The translations under genes were made by a program, and so were the position numbers. The notes beneath the pieces were generated by a model. That model worked only from the letters and a program-made list of their open reading frames with translations. It was not told the DNA's origin and did not search any database. A DNA stretch of 64,000 nt from NCBI GenBank assembly GCA_963702555.1, contig CAVPCW010000010.1:186001-250000 (forward strand). Direction: 5' to 3'. Below, piece by piece: positions 17,781 through 26,071 of the stretch (position 1 is the stretch's first letter; every line of letters begins with the position of its first letter). Source of the DNA: CAMFLJ01 sp963702555. GTDB taxonomy: Bacteria; Actinomycetota; Acidimicrobiia; Acidimicrobiales; Acidimicrobilacustridaceae.

Positions 17781-20351
17781 GTGGGGCCACGGACGAAACG
17801 CGACCAAGTGGCCACGAAGCAACGATCTTCCAGCTCCAGTTCGAGCCGCAAGCCGACCTCCAGCTCCCGCTCGAGGACGACTTCCACCAAGGGCCGTTCC
17901 GCCGCGCCCAAGGGGCGCTCCGCCGCCTCGGCGCGCCCGCCCGCCCCCAGCCCCGTCCGCCAGGCGTTCTCCGGGCACGGCCACGACGTGTGGGGTGTCG
18001 CCCTCATCGCTCTCGGCCTGCTCGCCGGCCTCGGCATCTACGCCGACCTGGCCGGCCCCCTCGGTGGCGGCCTCGCCGACGCCTTCGGTGCCCTCGTCGG
18101 CGGCCTGCGCATCCTCGCCCCGATCGGGCTCGTCGTCGGCGGCGCCATCCTCCTGCGTGGCCCCCGGCAGGGCGACGACCCCGCTGCCCACCACACCGTG
18201 CGCCTCGTCGTCGGCACCGCCCTGATCGTGGTCGCCGTGTCCGGCCTGCTCCACCTGCTCCGGGGTCGCCCCGAGTCCGGCGCCCCGCTCGACGACATCG
18301 TCCACGCCGGCGGCTACCTCGGCATCGCCGTCGGTGGCCCGCTCTCGAACCTCCTCGCCTCGTGGGGCGCCGGCCTGGTGCTCGTCGCCCTCGTCGTGGT
18401 CGGCCTCGTCGTGGCCACCGGGGTCTCGGTGCGCACCGCGGCCAAGAAGACCGCCGACGGCATGAAGCCCGCCCACCGCGTCATGCGCCGCGGTGTCGAC
18501 TCGCTCTTCGAGGTGGGCTCCGACACCACCGCCATCTCCACCGAGGACGGCATCACGGTCTTCGACGGCGAGCTCGACGACGAGCCGGCCCCCAAGAAGC
18601 GGCGCAAGACCAAGGCCGACGCCATGCTCCCCGAGCTGGTCGACGACGAGCCCGTCGATGCTGACCTGATCAACGGCGGCGACGGTGGGCTCCACGTGTT
18701 CGTGGCCGGCGAGGACGACGCCTCGGTGATCGCCGACCCCGACCTGCTCGACGACGACGATGACGACACCCTCGACATCCACGTCCCGACCGCCGAGGAC
18801 TCGCCGACCGAGGTCGTCCAGCTGGCCATGCCCGTGGGCCCGGCCCCCAAGCCGGTCAACTGGAAGCTCCCGTCGCCCAAGCTGCTCGAGCGGTCGGAGC
18901 ACCAGGAGGTCAACCGGGCGATGGTCGAGGAGCGGGGCCGCACCCTCGAGGCCGCCCTCGCCGAGCACGGAGTGCAGACCCGCCTCGTCGGCATGGTCGT
19001 GGGCCCGACGGTCACCCGCTACGAGCTCGAGCTCGGCCCTGGTGTGAAGGTCTCCCGGGTCACCAGCCTCCACAAGGACATCGCCTACGCGATGGCCGCC
19101 GCCGACGTGCGCATCCTCGCCCCGATCCCGGGCAAGCAGGCCATCGGCGTCGAGGTCCCCAACGACAACCGCCAGCTCGTTGCGGTCGGCGACATCCTCG
19201 CCTCACCGGAGGCCAAGGCCGCCACCAACCCGCTCGAGGTGGCGATCGGCCGCGACATCAACGGCCGGGCCGTGATGGCCGACCTGGCCAAGATGCCCCA
19301 CATCCTCATCGCCGGTGCCACCGGTGCGGGCAAGTCCTCCTGCCTCAACTCGCTGCTCACGTCGATCCTCATGCGCTCGACCCCCGACCAGGTGCGCCTG
19401 ATCCTGGTCGACCCGAAGCGGGTGGAGATGGGGCAGTACAACCGGCTCCCGCACCTGCTCACCCAGGTCGTCACCAACCCCAAGAAGGCCGCCAACGCGC
19501 TGGCCTGGGCGGTGAAGGAGATGGAGCGCCGCTACGACCTGCTGAGCGAGGTCGGCTACCGCGACATCGGCGGCTACAACTCGGCGTTCGACCGTGGCGA
19601 CCTCTACCAGGACCCCGAGGCCGGCCTCGAGTACCACCGCCTGCCCTACATCCTCGTCGTGGTCGACGAGCTCGCCGACCTGATGATGGTCGCGGCCCGC
19701 GACGTCGAGGAGTCGATCACCCGCATCGCCGCCATGGCCCGCGCCGTCGGCATCCACCTCGTGATCGCCACCCAGCGGCCGTCGGTCAACGTCATCACCG
19801 GCGTGATCAAGGCGAACGTGCCCGCCCGCCTCGCGTTCGCGGTGTCGAGCCACGCCGACTCCCGGGTCATCCTCGACCAGGGCGGCGCCGAGAAGCTGCT
19901 CGGCCGCGGCGACATGCTCCTGCTCGGCCCGAGCTCGAGCGTCGCCCAGCGCATCCAGGGCGCCTGGGTGACCGAGGCCGAGGTCCGCGCCGTGGTGGGC
20001 TCGTGGCTGCGCCAGTCTCCCCAGGTCGAGTACGCCGACGACGAGGTGCAGGGCAGCGACGACGGCTCGTCGGCCTCCGCGGGTGCCTCGGGCGCCGGCG
20101 CGGGCGGCGGCAGCGGTGACGACGACGACGAAGAACTGGTGCGCCAGGCCATGGAGCTCATCGTGCGCTCCCAGCTCGGCTCCACCTCGATGCTGCAGCG
20201 CAAGCTGCGCGTCGGTTTCGCCCGGGCCGGACGGCTCATGGATCTGCTCGAGCAGCGTGGGGTGGTCGGCCCCTCGGAGGGCTCGAAGGCCCGGGCGGTG
20301 TTGATGACCCCGGAGGAGCTGGACGAGGCCACCGGGGCCGCAGGGGAGTAA
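17781..20351 (+). CDS. ftsK: DNA translocase FtsK/SpoIIIE
   Basis: Up to 856 aa. Membrane-anchored motor that pumps DNA at the division septum. An Arg/Ser-rich N-terminus precedes four or so hydrophobic helices (residues about 70-235), then an acidic linker, the alpha/beta motor domain with Walker A GATGAGKSS near residue 512, Walker B ILVVVDELADL and IATQRPSVNVITG, and a C-terminal gamma winged-helix domain (SMLQRKLRVGFARAGRLMDLLEQRG) that reads KOPS-type sites. The start could be GTG 17781 or GTG 17808 (VATKQRSSSS); the second resembles homologues more. Confidence 0.94.
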   Translation: MGPRTKRDQVATKQRSSSSSSSRKPTSSSRSRTTSTKGRSAAPKGRSAASARPPAPSPVRQAFSGHGHDVWGVALIALGLLAGLGIYADLAGPLGGGLADAFGALVGGLRILAPIGLVVGGAILLRGPRQGDDPAAHHTVRLVVGTALIVVAVSGLLHLLRGRPESGAPLDDIVHAGGYLGIAVGGPLSNLLASWGAGLVLVALVVVGLVVATGVSVRTAAKKTADGMKPAHRVMRRGVDSLFEVGSDTTAISTEDGITVFDGELDDEPAPKKRRKTKADAMLPELVDDEPVDADLINGGDGGLHVFVAGEDDASVIADPDLLDDDDDDTLDIHVPTAEDSPTEVVQLAMPVGPAPKPVNWKLPSPKLLERSEHQEVNRAMVEERGRTLEAALAEHGVQTRLVGMVVGPTVTRYELELGPGVKVSRVTSLHKDIAYAMAAADVRILAPIPGKQAIGVEVPNDNRQLVAVGDILASPEAKAATNPLEVAIGRDINGRAVMADLAKMPHILIAGATGAGKSSCLNSLLTSILMRSTPDQVRLILVDPKRVEMGQYNRLPHLLTQVVTNPKKAANALAWAVKEMERRYDLLSEVGYRDIGGYNSAFDRGDLYQDPEAGLEYHRLPYILVVVDELADLMMVAARDVEESITRIAAMARAVGIHLVIATQRPSVNVITGVIKANVPARLAFAVSSHADSRVILDQGGAEKLLGRGDMLLLGPSSSVAQRIQGAWVTEAEVRAVVGSWLRQSPQVEYADDEVQGSDDGSSASAGASGAGAGGGSGDDDDEELVRQAMELIVRSQLGSTSMLQRKLRVGFARAGRLMDLLEQRGVVGPSEGSKARAVLMTPEELDEATGAAGE

Positions 20352-20362
20352 CCGCGATCCCG

Positions 20363-20394
20363 GGGGTGGCGGCGCAACGGCGCGCCGCCACCCC
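20363..20394. terminator. ftsK terminator hairpin
   Basis: GGGGTGGCGGCGC pairs perfectly with its complement over a 6-nt loop, 11 bases after the ftsK stop and just before the stop of the convergent lipoprotein gene. It could serve both. Confidence 0.75.
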
Positions 20395-20405
20395 TGCGCG
20401 GTCGG

Positions 20406-20987
20406 TCAGATCCGTGTGGCGGCGAAGTCGCCGGAGAACTCCGGGGTGGTCACCGTGCCGCAGACCTGGCTGTCGCTGATGGAGGTCACTTCCACGGTGG
20501 AGTCCGGGACGTCGAAGCCCGTGGCGATGAGGCGCCCGCCGTCGTCGTAGGCCGACGAGGTGTTGAGCACCAGGTCTGCCTCGGGGTCGTCCGAGGAGCT
20601 GACGTAGGTGCCCGTCTCCAGCGTTCCGCCGTCGGTGGCAGAGATGTAGAAGGTCACCCCGAACTGGCCGGTGGCGAGCGACGACGGGTTGTAGATGCCC
20701 TCGGCCGTGGCCGGTTCGACGGTGTACGAGGTGACGAGGATCGTGGCCGACTGGTCGAGGGTCACGTCGGCGAATGCTGACGCCGCGGTGAACGTGGCCG
20801 GCCCGCTCTCGCCGGCGACCTCGATCTCGGTGGACGCCGGGCAGTCCCCGCCGGGGATGCTCGTCGGTGTGGCGACGGTGTCCTCCGACGGGCCCTGGGC
20901 GTCGTCGGAGGAGCTGCCGCCGCACGACGCGAGGCCGAGGGTCAGCGTGGCGGCGAGGGCCATGAGTGCGGGGGTGGTGCGGATCAA
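20406..20987 (-). CDS. Putative lipoprotein of unknown function
   Basis: 193 aa. Signal peptide with lipobox GLASC (Cys22) followed by an acidic Ser-rich linker. The mature part is beta-rich with two cysteines (GGDCPAS and SQVCGTV), which could form a disulfide. I do not recognise the domain. It is convergent with ftsK and divergent from the DyP gene. Confidence 0.75.
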   Translation of the reverse strand: MIRTTPALMALAATLTLGLASCGGSSSDDAQGPSEDTVATPTSIPGGDCPASTEIEVAGESGPATFTAASAFADVTLDQSATILVTSYTVEPATAEGIYNPSSLATGQFGVTFYISATDGGTLETGTYVSSSDDPEADLVLNTSSAYDDGGRLIATGFDVPDSTVEVTSISDSQVCGTVTTPEFSGDFAATRI

Positions 20988-21071
20988 CGGGTCTCTCCCT
21001 GAGCCGGTGAATGGTCCGGTCGACGTTACGGTCGGTGCCCGCTGCGGGGAGGGATGGATGTGGGGGGTGGC

Positions 21072-21077
21072 TATGGT
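21072..21077 (+). promoter_or_regulatory. -10 box of the DyP peroxidase gene (leaderless type)
   Basis: TATGGT ends 7 bases before GTG 21085. This spacing, plus the VTQLLVPQPGIF opening, decides for GTG 21085 rather than the in-frame ATG at 21073, which lies inside the box. Confidence 0.5.
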
Positions 21078-21084
21078 CGGCGTC

Positions 21085-21993
21085 GTGACCCAGCTCCTCG
21101 TTCCGCAGCCAGGGATCTTCGCCCAGGGGACCCGAAGCCATCACCACCTCGAGTTCTCCGTGCGCCCGGGCGCGTCCGACGCCGACGTGCTCGCCGCCCT
21201 CGCCCAGCTGCGCGAGCCGCAGCTCACCGCCGGCGGCGTGAACCTCGTGATCGGGTTCGGGCCCGCGCTCTGGGGCCGCCTCGCTCCGTCGGCCGTGCCC
21301 GAGGGCTTCCACGACTACCCGACCATCGACGGCCTCGACGGCAAGGTCGCCCCCGGCACCCAGCGCGACATCTGGGTGTGGGTGCACGGCACCGGTGAGG
21401 ACGTCGCGTTCGACACGGCCCGCATGGTGGGGCTGGCCCTGGCCCCGGTCGCCACCGTCGAGCTCGACATCCCGTCGTTCGTCTACAAGGACAGCCGCGA
21501 CCTCACCGGGTTCATCGACGGCACCGCCAACCCCCCGACCGACGAGGCGGCCGATGTGGCCCTCGTGCCGGGCGGGCAGTCGGGCGAGGGCGGCTCGTTC
21601 GTGATCGCCCAGAAGTGGGTGCACGACCTCGACGCCTTCCACGCCCTGCCGGTGGCGGAGCAGGAGGACGTGTTCGGTCGCTCCAAGCCCGACAGCGTCG
21701 AGATGGACGACGACACCAAGCCGGCCAACGCCCACATCGCCAGGGTCGAGATCGAGATCGACGGCGAGGAGGCGGAGATCTACCGGCGCTCCACGCCCTA
21801 CGGCACCCTCGGCCAGCACGGCCTCTACTTCCTCGCCTTCTCGGCCGAGCTGCGCCGCTACGAGATCATGCTCGGCAACATGTTCGGCCTGGGCGACGGC
21901 CCACGCGATCGCCTCACCGACTTCTCCACGCCCCACACCGGTTCGTTCTTCTTCGCACCGTCGATGGCGGCGCTCGACGAGCTGCTGGGCTAG
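21085..21993 (+). CDS. Dye-decolorizing (DyP-type) heme peroxidase
   Basis: 302 aa, no signal peptide, close in size to cytoplasmic YfeX-like B-type DyPs. The family signature G-x-x-D-G is present as GFIDGTANP (residues about 143-151), with its Asp serving peroxide cleavage. The proximal heme His is probably in AHIARVEIE near 217, and an Arg follows in STPYG-type context (YRRSTPYGTLG). Its physiological substrate is unknown. Next gene starts nine bases after the stop, so it is likely cotranscribed with the NUDIX gene. Confidence 0.92.
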   Translation: MTQLLVPQPGIFAQGTRSHHHLEFSVRPGASDADVLAALAQLREPQLTAGGVNLVIGFGPALWGRLAPSAVPEGFHDYPTIDGLDGKVAPGTQRDIWVWVHGTGEDVAFDTARMVGLALAPVATVELDIPSFVYKDSRDLTGFIDGTANPPTDEAADVALVPGGQSGEGGSFVIAQKWVHDLDAFHALPVAEQEDVFGRSKPDSVEMDDDTKPANAHIARVEIEIDGEEAEIYRRSTPYGTLGQHGLYFLAFSAELRRYEIMLGNMFGLGDGPRDRLTDFSTPHTGSFFFAPSMAALDELLG

Positions 21994-22002
21994 ACCGTCC
22001 TC

Positions 22003-22542
22003 GTGCGCTGGACCGTCCACGGCGAGCGGTTCGTCTACGAGAGCGACTGGATGTCGATGTCGCTCGTCGAGGTCGAGCCGCCCGGCTCCGAGCCCTTCGA
22101 GCACCACGTCGTGCGCATGCCGCGGGCCGCGGCCGGCACGGTGGTCTGGGACCAGCGCTCGCGGTGCGTGCTGCTGCTCTGGCGCCATCGCTTCATCACC
22201 GACCGGTGGGGGTGGGAGATACCGGCCGGCGGGCTCGACGAGGGTGAGACCCCCGAGCAGGGTGCGCACCGCGAGACCGTCGAGGAGTCCGGCTGGCGGC
22301 CCCTGTCGCTCGAGCCCCTGGCCTCCTACAACCCGATGCCCGGTGGGGTCGACCAGACCTTCCACCTGTTCCTCGCGGCCGGGGCGGAGCACGTGGGGGA
22401 GCCCAGCGACGCCACCGAGTCCGAGCGGGTCGAGTGGGTCCCGATCGACACCGTGCGCGAGGCGATCCTCGACGGCCGAATCGTCGAGGGCATGAGCATC
22501 ACCGCCCTCTCCCTGGCCCTCGCCACCGACCGCATCGGCTGA
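22003..22542 (+). CDS. NUDIX hydrolase
   Basis: 179 aa. A complete NUDIX box (G-x5-E-x7-REUxEExGU) is read at residues about 77-98: GLDEGE, seven residues, RETVEESGW. The flanks WGWEIPAGG and NPMPGGVDQTFHLFLA resemble ADP-ribose pyrophosphatase-type NUDIX enzymes. It probably hydrolyses a nucleoside diphosphate derivative; the substrate is not determinable. GTG 22003 is nine bases after the DyP stop. Confidence 0.88.
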   Translation: MRWTVHGERFVYESDWMSMSLVEVEPPGSEPFEHHVVRMPRAAAGTVVWDQRSRCVLLLWRHRFITDRWGWEIPAGGLDEGETPEQGAHRETVEESGWRPLSLEPLASYNPMPGGVDQTFHLFLAAGAEHVGEPSDATESERVEWVPIDTVREAILDGRIVEGMSITALSLALATDRIG

Positions 22543-22571
22543 GCGAGCGGCTGTTCCACGAAGGAGGGTCG

Positions 22572-23420
22572 ATGCCGAACGCCGACGAGGTGCGAGACCA
22601 GCAGCGAGCGGCCTGGGCCGGTCTCTCCGCGGGTTGGGAGAAGTGGGACGAGATCATCCTCGACCAGCTGGGCCCGGTGACCACGGCGATGGTCGGGCAT
22701 CTCGCCATCGTCGAGACCCATCGCCACCTCGACATCGCGTCGGGCACCGGTGAGCCCGGTCTCACCATCGCGAAGCTGGCGCCGAACGGGAGCGTCGTGC
22801 TCACCGACCTCGCTCCGGAGATGGTGCAGATCGCAGAGCGTCGGGCCGCGGCCCTGGGGGTCACCAACGTCGAGTCGCGGGTGTGCAGCGCCGATGACCT
22901 GCCCTTCGACGACGCGAGCTTCGACGGCGTCTCCGTGCGCTTCGGCTACATGTTCCTCCCCGACCTGGAGGCAGCGACCGCCGAGTTCGTCCGGGTGCTG
23001 CGGCCCGGCGGACGGCTCTGCGCGTCGGTCTGGGTGAGGCCCGAGGAGAACCCGTGGACGTCGATCGCCATGGAGGCGATCGCGACCGAGGTGGTCGTGG
23101 CGCCCCCGGACCCCGACGGCCCGAGCATGTTCCGATGCGCGGCCCCCGGTCAGGTCAGCTCGCTGTACGAGGCGGCCGGTCTCATGGACGTCGTGGAGTG
23201 GGACGTCCCGGTCACGCTCGTGACCGGGTCACCGGCGCAGTACTGGGAGATGATCAGCGAGCACGTCTCGCTCGCCGTGGCAGCCCTGGGACAGGTCGAC
23301 GAACCTGCTCGGGAGCGGATCCGGGCCGAGGCCATCTCCAGGGTGAGCGACTTCGTCGAGAACGGCGAGGTCCGGGTCCCGGGTCTGGCGCGCTGCATCG
23401 GGGGAACCACGCGTCCCTGA
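22572..23420 (+). CDS. Class I SAM-dependent methyltransferase (UbiE-like)
   Basis: 282 aa. Motif I is LDIASGTGEPG (residues about 56-66), followed by VLTDLAPEMV, SADDLPFDDASFDGVSVRFG and RVLRPGGRL, the usual UbiE/Coq5 layout. The acceptor is unknown. ATG 22572 has a strong AAGGAGG at 22561-22567. It lies 29 bases after the NUDIX gene. A convergent TetR gene follows. Confidence 0.88.
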   Translation: MPNADEVRDQQRAAWAGLSAGWEKWDEIILDQLGPVTTAMVGHLAIVETHRHLDIASGTGEPGLTIAKLAPNGSVVLTDLAPEMVQIAERRAAALGVTNVESRVCSADDLPFDDASFDGVSVRFGYMFLPDLEAATAEFVRVLRPGGRLCASVWVRPEENPWTSIAMEAIATEVVVAPPDPDGPSMFRCAAPGQVSSLYEAAGLMDVVEWDVPVTLVTGSPAQYWEMISEHVSLAVAALGQVDEPARERIRAEAISRVSDFVENGEVRVPGLARCIGGTTRP

Positions 23421-23466
23421 CCCCGCCCGGGGCGGTCCGCCGTCGGGGCGGGTGAGCGGGCGCCGG

Positions 23467-24054
23467 TCAACCGGTGACGAGGCCGTCGATGGCGGCGGTC
23501 ATCCGTTCCCGGGCTCGGGCGTCGGGGCCGTCGGCCTCGCAGCGGCCGGCGGCCAGCACCAGTCCGCCGATGAGCTCGGCGGCGACGCGGCGGTCGTCGG
23601 CGTCGGTGATGCCGGCGTCGACCAGGGCCGCGTCGAGCGGGGCGAGCAGCTCGCGGTGCGCGGCGGCCAGTTCCGCGCGGGTGGCGTCGTCGGCTCCGCC
23701 GAGCAGCTCGGGCAGGGCCACCATCAGCTCGTGCTCGGGGCGGTGGGCGTAGTCGAGCTGGTCGAGGGCCCAGCGGCCGATGCGCTCGGTGGGTGTGCCG
23801 TCGAGCCCGAGCCGCTCGGCGCTGTGGGCGGCCTGGCGGGGGATCTCGTCGCGGAACCACTCGAGCAGGATGTGGGCCTTGTCGGGGAAGTAGCGGTAGA
23901 GCGAGTTGCGGGCGAGGCCGACCTCAGCGGCGATCTCGCCCATGCTCACGTTGGTGTACCCCTCGGCGACGAACAGCCCGATGGCCGCGTCGAACACCGC
24001 CGCCCGCTGCTGGGCGACGTGCTCGGCGACGCTGGCGGCTTTGATGCGGGGCAC
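23467..24054 (-). CDS. TetR family regulator of the ABC exporter operon
   Basis: 195 aa. The helix-turn-helix MGEIAAEVGLARNSLYRYFPDKAHIL is at residues about 38-64. It is the last gene of a three-gene minus-strand unit (permease, ATPase, TetR), four bases after the ATPase stop. The operon promoter at 25.87 kb carries a 23-bp perfect palindrome, the probable binding site for this protein, giving negative autoregulation with export of an unknown effector. Confidence 0.88.
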   Translation of the reverse strand: MPRIKAASVAEHVAQQRAAVFDAAIGLFVAEGYTNVSMGEIAAEVGLARNSLYRYFPDKAHILLEWFRDEIPRQAAHSAERLGLDGTPTERIGRWALDQLDYAHRPEHELMVALPELLGGADDATRAELAAAHRELLAPLDAALVDAGITDADDRRVAAELIGGLVLAAGRCEADGPDARARERMTAAIDGLVTG

Positions 24055-24058
24055 GGCC

Positions 24059-24760
24059 TCAGGATGCCACGGGCCCGCCGTCGACGAGTCGCCCGGCGGC
24101 CAGGTGGAGGTGGCGGTCGGCGTGGCGCAGCGGGGCGTCGTCGTGGGTGACGATCACCGTCGCCACCCCGCGGGCGTGGGCCTCGGCGGCCAGCAGCCCG
24201 GCCACCTCGGTGGCGAGCGCCGGGTCGAGCGAGGCGGTGGGCTCGTCGGCGAGCAGCACCGTCGGTGACCCCATCAGGGCCCGACCGATGCCGACCCGCT
24301 GGCGCTCGCCGCCCGACAGCTGCGAAGGCAGCTGGTCGGCCCGGTCGGCGAGGCCGAGCTCCTCGAGCAGCTGGTCGGCGTGGGCCCGCACCTCGCGGCG
24401 GGGGCGTCGGCGGATGTGGCCGACGAGCTCGAGCTGCTCGCGGGCCGTGAGCGGGCTCAGCAGGTTGGCCGACTGGTAGACGATCCCGATGTGGTCGCGC
24501 CGCAGCGCGGTGAGGCGCCGGCGGGAGAGCGAGGCGGTGGGTGAGCCGGCCACGAGCACGTCGCCGGAGGGGGGCTGACGCAGGAGCCCGGCCATCGCCA
24601 GCAGGGTCGACTTGCCGCTGCCCGAGGGGCCGGTGACGACGAGCACCTCGCCGGCGGCGACGTCGAGGTCGACGCCGTCGAGCAGCACCCGGCGCTCGCG
24701 CCCGTCGGGCACCGACACGGTGAGGTCGCGCAGGGCGAGGGGGGCGGTGTTGGTGGTCAT
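24059..24760 (-). CDS. ABC exporter ATP-binding protein (LolD/MacB type)
   Basis: 233 aa. Walker A is GPSGSGKST (near residue 43), Q-loop IVYQSANLLSPLTAREQL, signature LSGGERQRVGIGRAL, Walker B VLLADEPTASLD and switch His in VIVTHD. This pattern belongs to the MacB/LolD/FtsE group that works with FtsX-type permeases. ATG 24760 overlaps the permease stop (ATGA), so the two are translationally coupled. Confidence 0.92.
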   Translation of the reverse strand: MTTNTAPLALRDLTVSVPDGRERRVLLDGVDLDVAAGEVLVVTGPSGSGKSTLLAMAGLLRQPPSGDVLVAGSPTASLSRRRLTALRRDHIGIVYQSANLLSPLTAREQLELVGHIRRRPRREVRAHADQLLEELGLADRADQLPSQLSGGERQRVGIGRALMGSPTVLLADEPTASLDPALATEVAGLLAAEAHARGVATVIVTHDDAPLRHADRHLHLAAGRLVDGGPVAS

Positions 24761-25857
24761 CAGTTCTCCACTCCGAGGGCGATGGCGGGCTCGACGGTGG
24801 TGATCCGCCGGAACGAGACGAGGCTTCCGACCAGGCCGGTGACGATCAGCAGGGTGGCGCTCAGCACGATCGACCCGAACGAGAGGTCGACCGGGGCCGC
24901 GGTGTTGGCGAGCAGGGCCACCATCACCGCTCCGACGAGGGTGCCGACGGCCGTGGCGCCGACCACGACCACGCCCATCTGGCCGATGCCGTCGCGCAGC
25001 ACGTAGGTGTCCGACGCGCCCATGGCCTTCAAGAGCCCGGTCTGCCGGGTGCGCTGCACCGCCAGCACGGTGAAGAAGGCGCCGACGATGAGGGCCGAGA
25101 TCACGAGCAGGAACGCCCGGATGAGCGTCATGGTCGTGGTCTCCGCCGTGAAGCCGGGGGAGCCGTCGTAGGAGCGCGACTTGGTGATGACCTCGGTGCC
25201 CGATCCGGCGGCCGCCGCGGTCACCGCGTCGGCCGATCCGGCCGGCACCTCCAGGGCGATGGCCGAGACCCGGCCCCGGGCGTCGCTGCCGTAGGCGATC
25301 GACTGCCACGTCGACAGCGACGTGAACGCGATCGGGACGTGCCCGTACGAGCCGGCGATGGTGAAGCCGACGACGGGCAGGGTCACGTCGGACCCACCGA
25401 GCCGGTACACGTCGCCCACCTGCACGCCGTCGTCGGAGAAGGTCGACGACAGGACGAGGCCGGGCGGGCCGGCCAGGGCGTCCTGGGCATCCTGGCGGTC
25501 GGCGAGGAAGCTGCCGGCGGGTACGCCGAACAGCGCCAGGTCGAGGCTCGCCCCGCCCGTGGTGGAGGCCGCGTTCACGAACGACACGCCGAGCGGCGAC
25601 ACCTCGACGCCGGGGATCGAGCGGAACGGTTCGGCCGCGGCCTCCGTGACCGTCGAGCGGCTGAACACGGCGTCGGCCCCGGGCTCCATCGCCAGGTTCG
25701 TGTACGGCAGGGCGCGCACCCCGGAGGTGCCGTCGCGCACCAGGCCGTCGGCCAGCCCCGCCAGCACGGTGGAGAGCACCGCCACGAGGGCGACCACCGC
25801 GCCCACCAGTACGAACCGCCGCCAGGTCCGCCTCAGGTCACGCCAGGCCAGGAACAC
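24760..25857 (-). CDS. ABC exporter permease, FtsX/MacB-like
   Basis: 365 aa. An N-terminal membrane helix (RRFVLVGAVVALVAVLSTVLAGLADGL) precedes a large extracytoplasmic domain (about residues 45-240), then three helices near the C-terminus (LIRAFLLVISALIVGAFFTVLAV, MGVVVVGATAVGTLVGAVMVALL, SIVLSATLLIVTGLVGSLVS). This is the four-helix FtsX topology. It is the first gene of the operon; substrate unknown. Confidence 0.88.
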   Translation of the reverse strand: MFLAWRDLRRTWRRFVLVGAVVALVAVLSTVLAGLADGLVRDGTSGVRALPYTNLAMEPGADAVFSRSTVTEAAAEPFRSIPGVEVSPLGVSFVNAASTTGGASLDLALFGVPAGSFLADRQDAQDALAGPPGLVLSSTFSDDGVQVGDVYRLGGSDVTLPVVGFTIAGSYGHVPIAFTSLSTWQSIAYGSDARGRVSAIALEVPAGSADAVTAAAAGSGTEVITKSRSYDGSPGFTAETTTMTLIRAFLLVISALIVGAFFTVLAVQRTRQTGLLKAMGASDTYVLRDGIGQMGVVVVGATAVGTLVGAVMVALLANTAAPVDLSFGSIVLSATLLIVTGLVGSLVSFRRITTVEPAIALGVEN

Positions 25858-25871
25858 GGTCGTCCTCCGTA

Positions 25872-25897
25872 GTTGTCGACATCATGTCGACAACATA
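25872..25897 (-). promoter_or_regulatory. Operator palindrome and -10 box of the ABC exporter operon
   Basis: GTTGTCGACAT, a central C, then ATGTCGACAAC make a perfect 23-bp palindrome (25872-25894). On the minus strand a -10 box TATGTT (25892-25897) overlaps its promoter-side end. A TetR-type repressor bound here would block RNA polymerase. The start codon is 34 bases downstream. Confidence 0.7.
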
Positions 25898-25962
25898 GCG
25901 ACGGAGTGTCGCCAAGTGTCCCCGCCTGACGGTGAATCCCGTCACCCGTTTGCGAACCCAGT

Positions 25963-25999
25963 GGCTCAGTTCGTCACGCCAGTGGCAACGAGCTGAGTC
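25963..25999. repeat. Imperfect 12-bp hairpin with GGCTCA shoulder
   Basis: GGCTCAGTTCGT pairs with ACGAGCTGAGTC including two G-U type wobbles, across a 13-nt loop. It lies between two divergent transcription units (ABC operon and rimO), so a terminator role is not obvious. It shares the GGCTC shoulder with hairpins at 5505, 8143 and 9737. Confidence 0.5.
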
Positions 26000-26057
26000 G
26001 GAGGGTGTGAGCTCCGGCGGCTGAGGGTCGGCAGGGGGAGGCTCGGGCCGCCTCGCC

Positions 26058-26063
26058 TACGAT
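26058..26063 (+). promoter_or_regulatory. -10 box of rimO (leaderless type)
   Basis: TACGAT ends 8 bases before ATG 26072, without a Shine-Dalgarno sequence. Confidence 0.5.
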
Positions 26064-26071
26064 GGATCGCC

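Noticed and set aside
18520..18830. Acidic stretch of ftsK as a separate gene
   Set aside because: It is the usual low-complexity linker between the membrane and motor domains, in frame with both.
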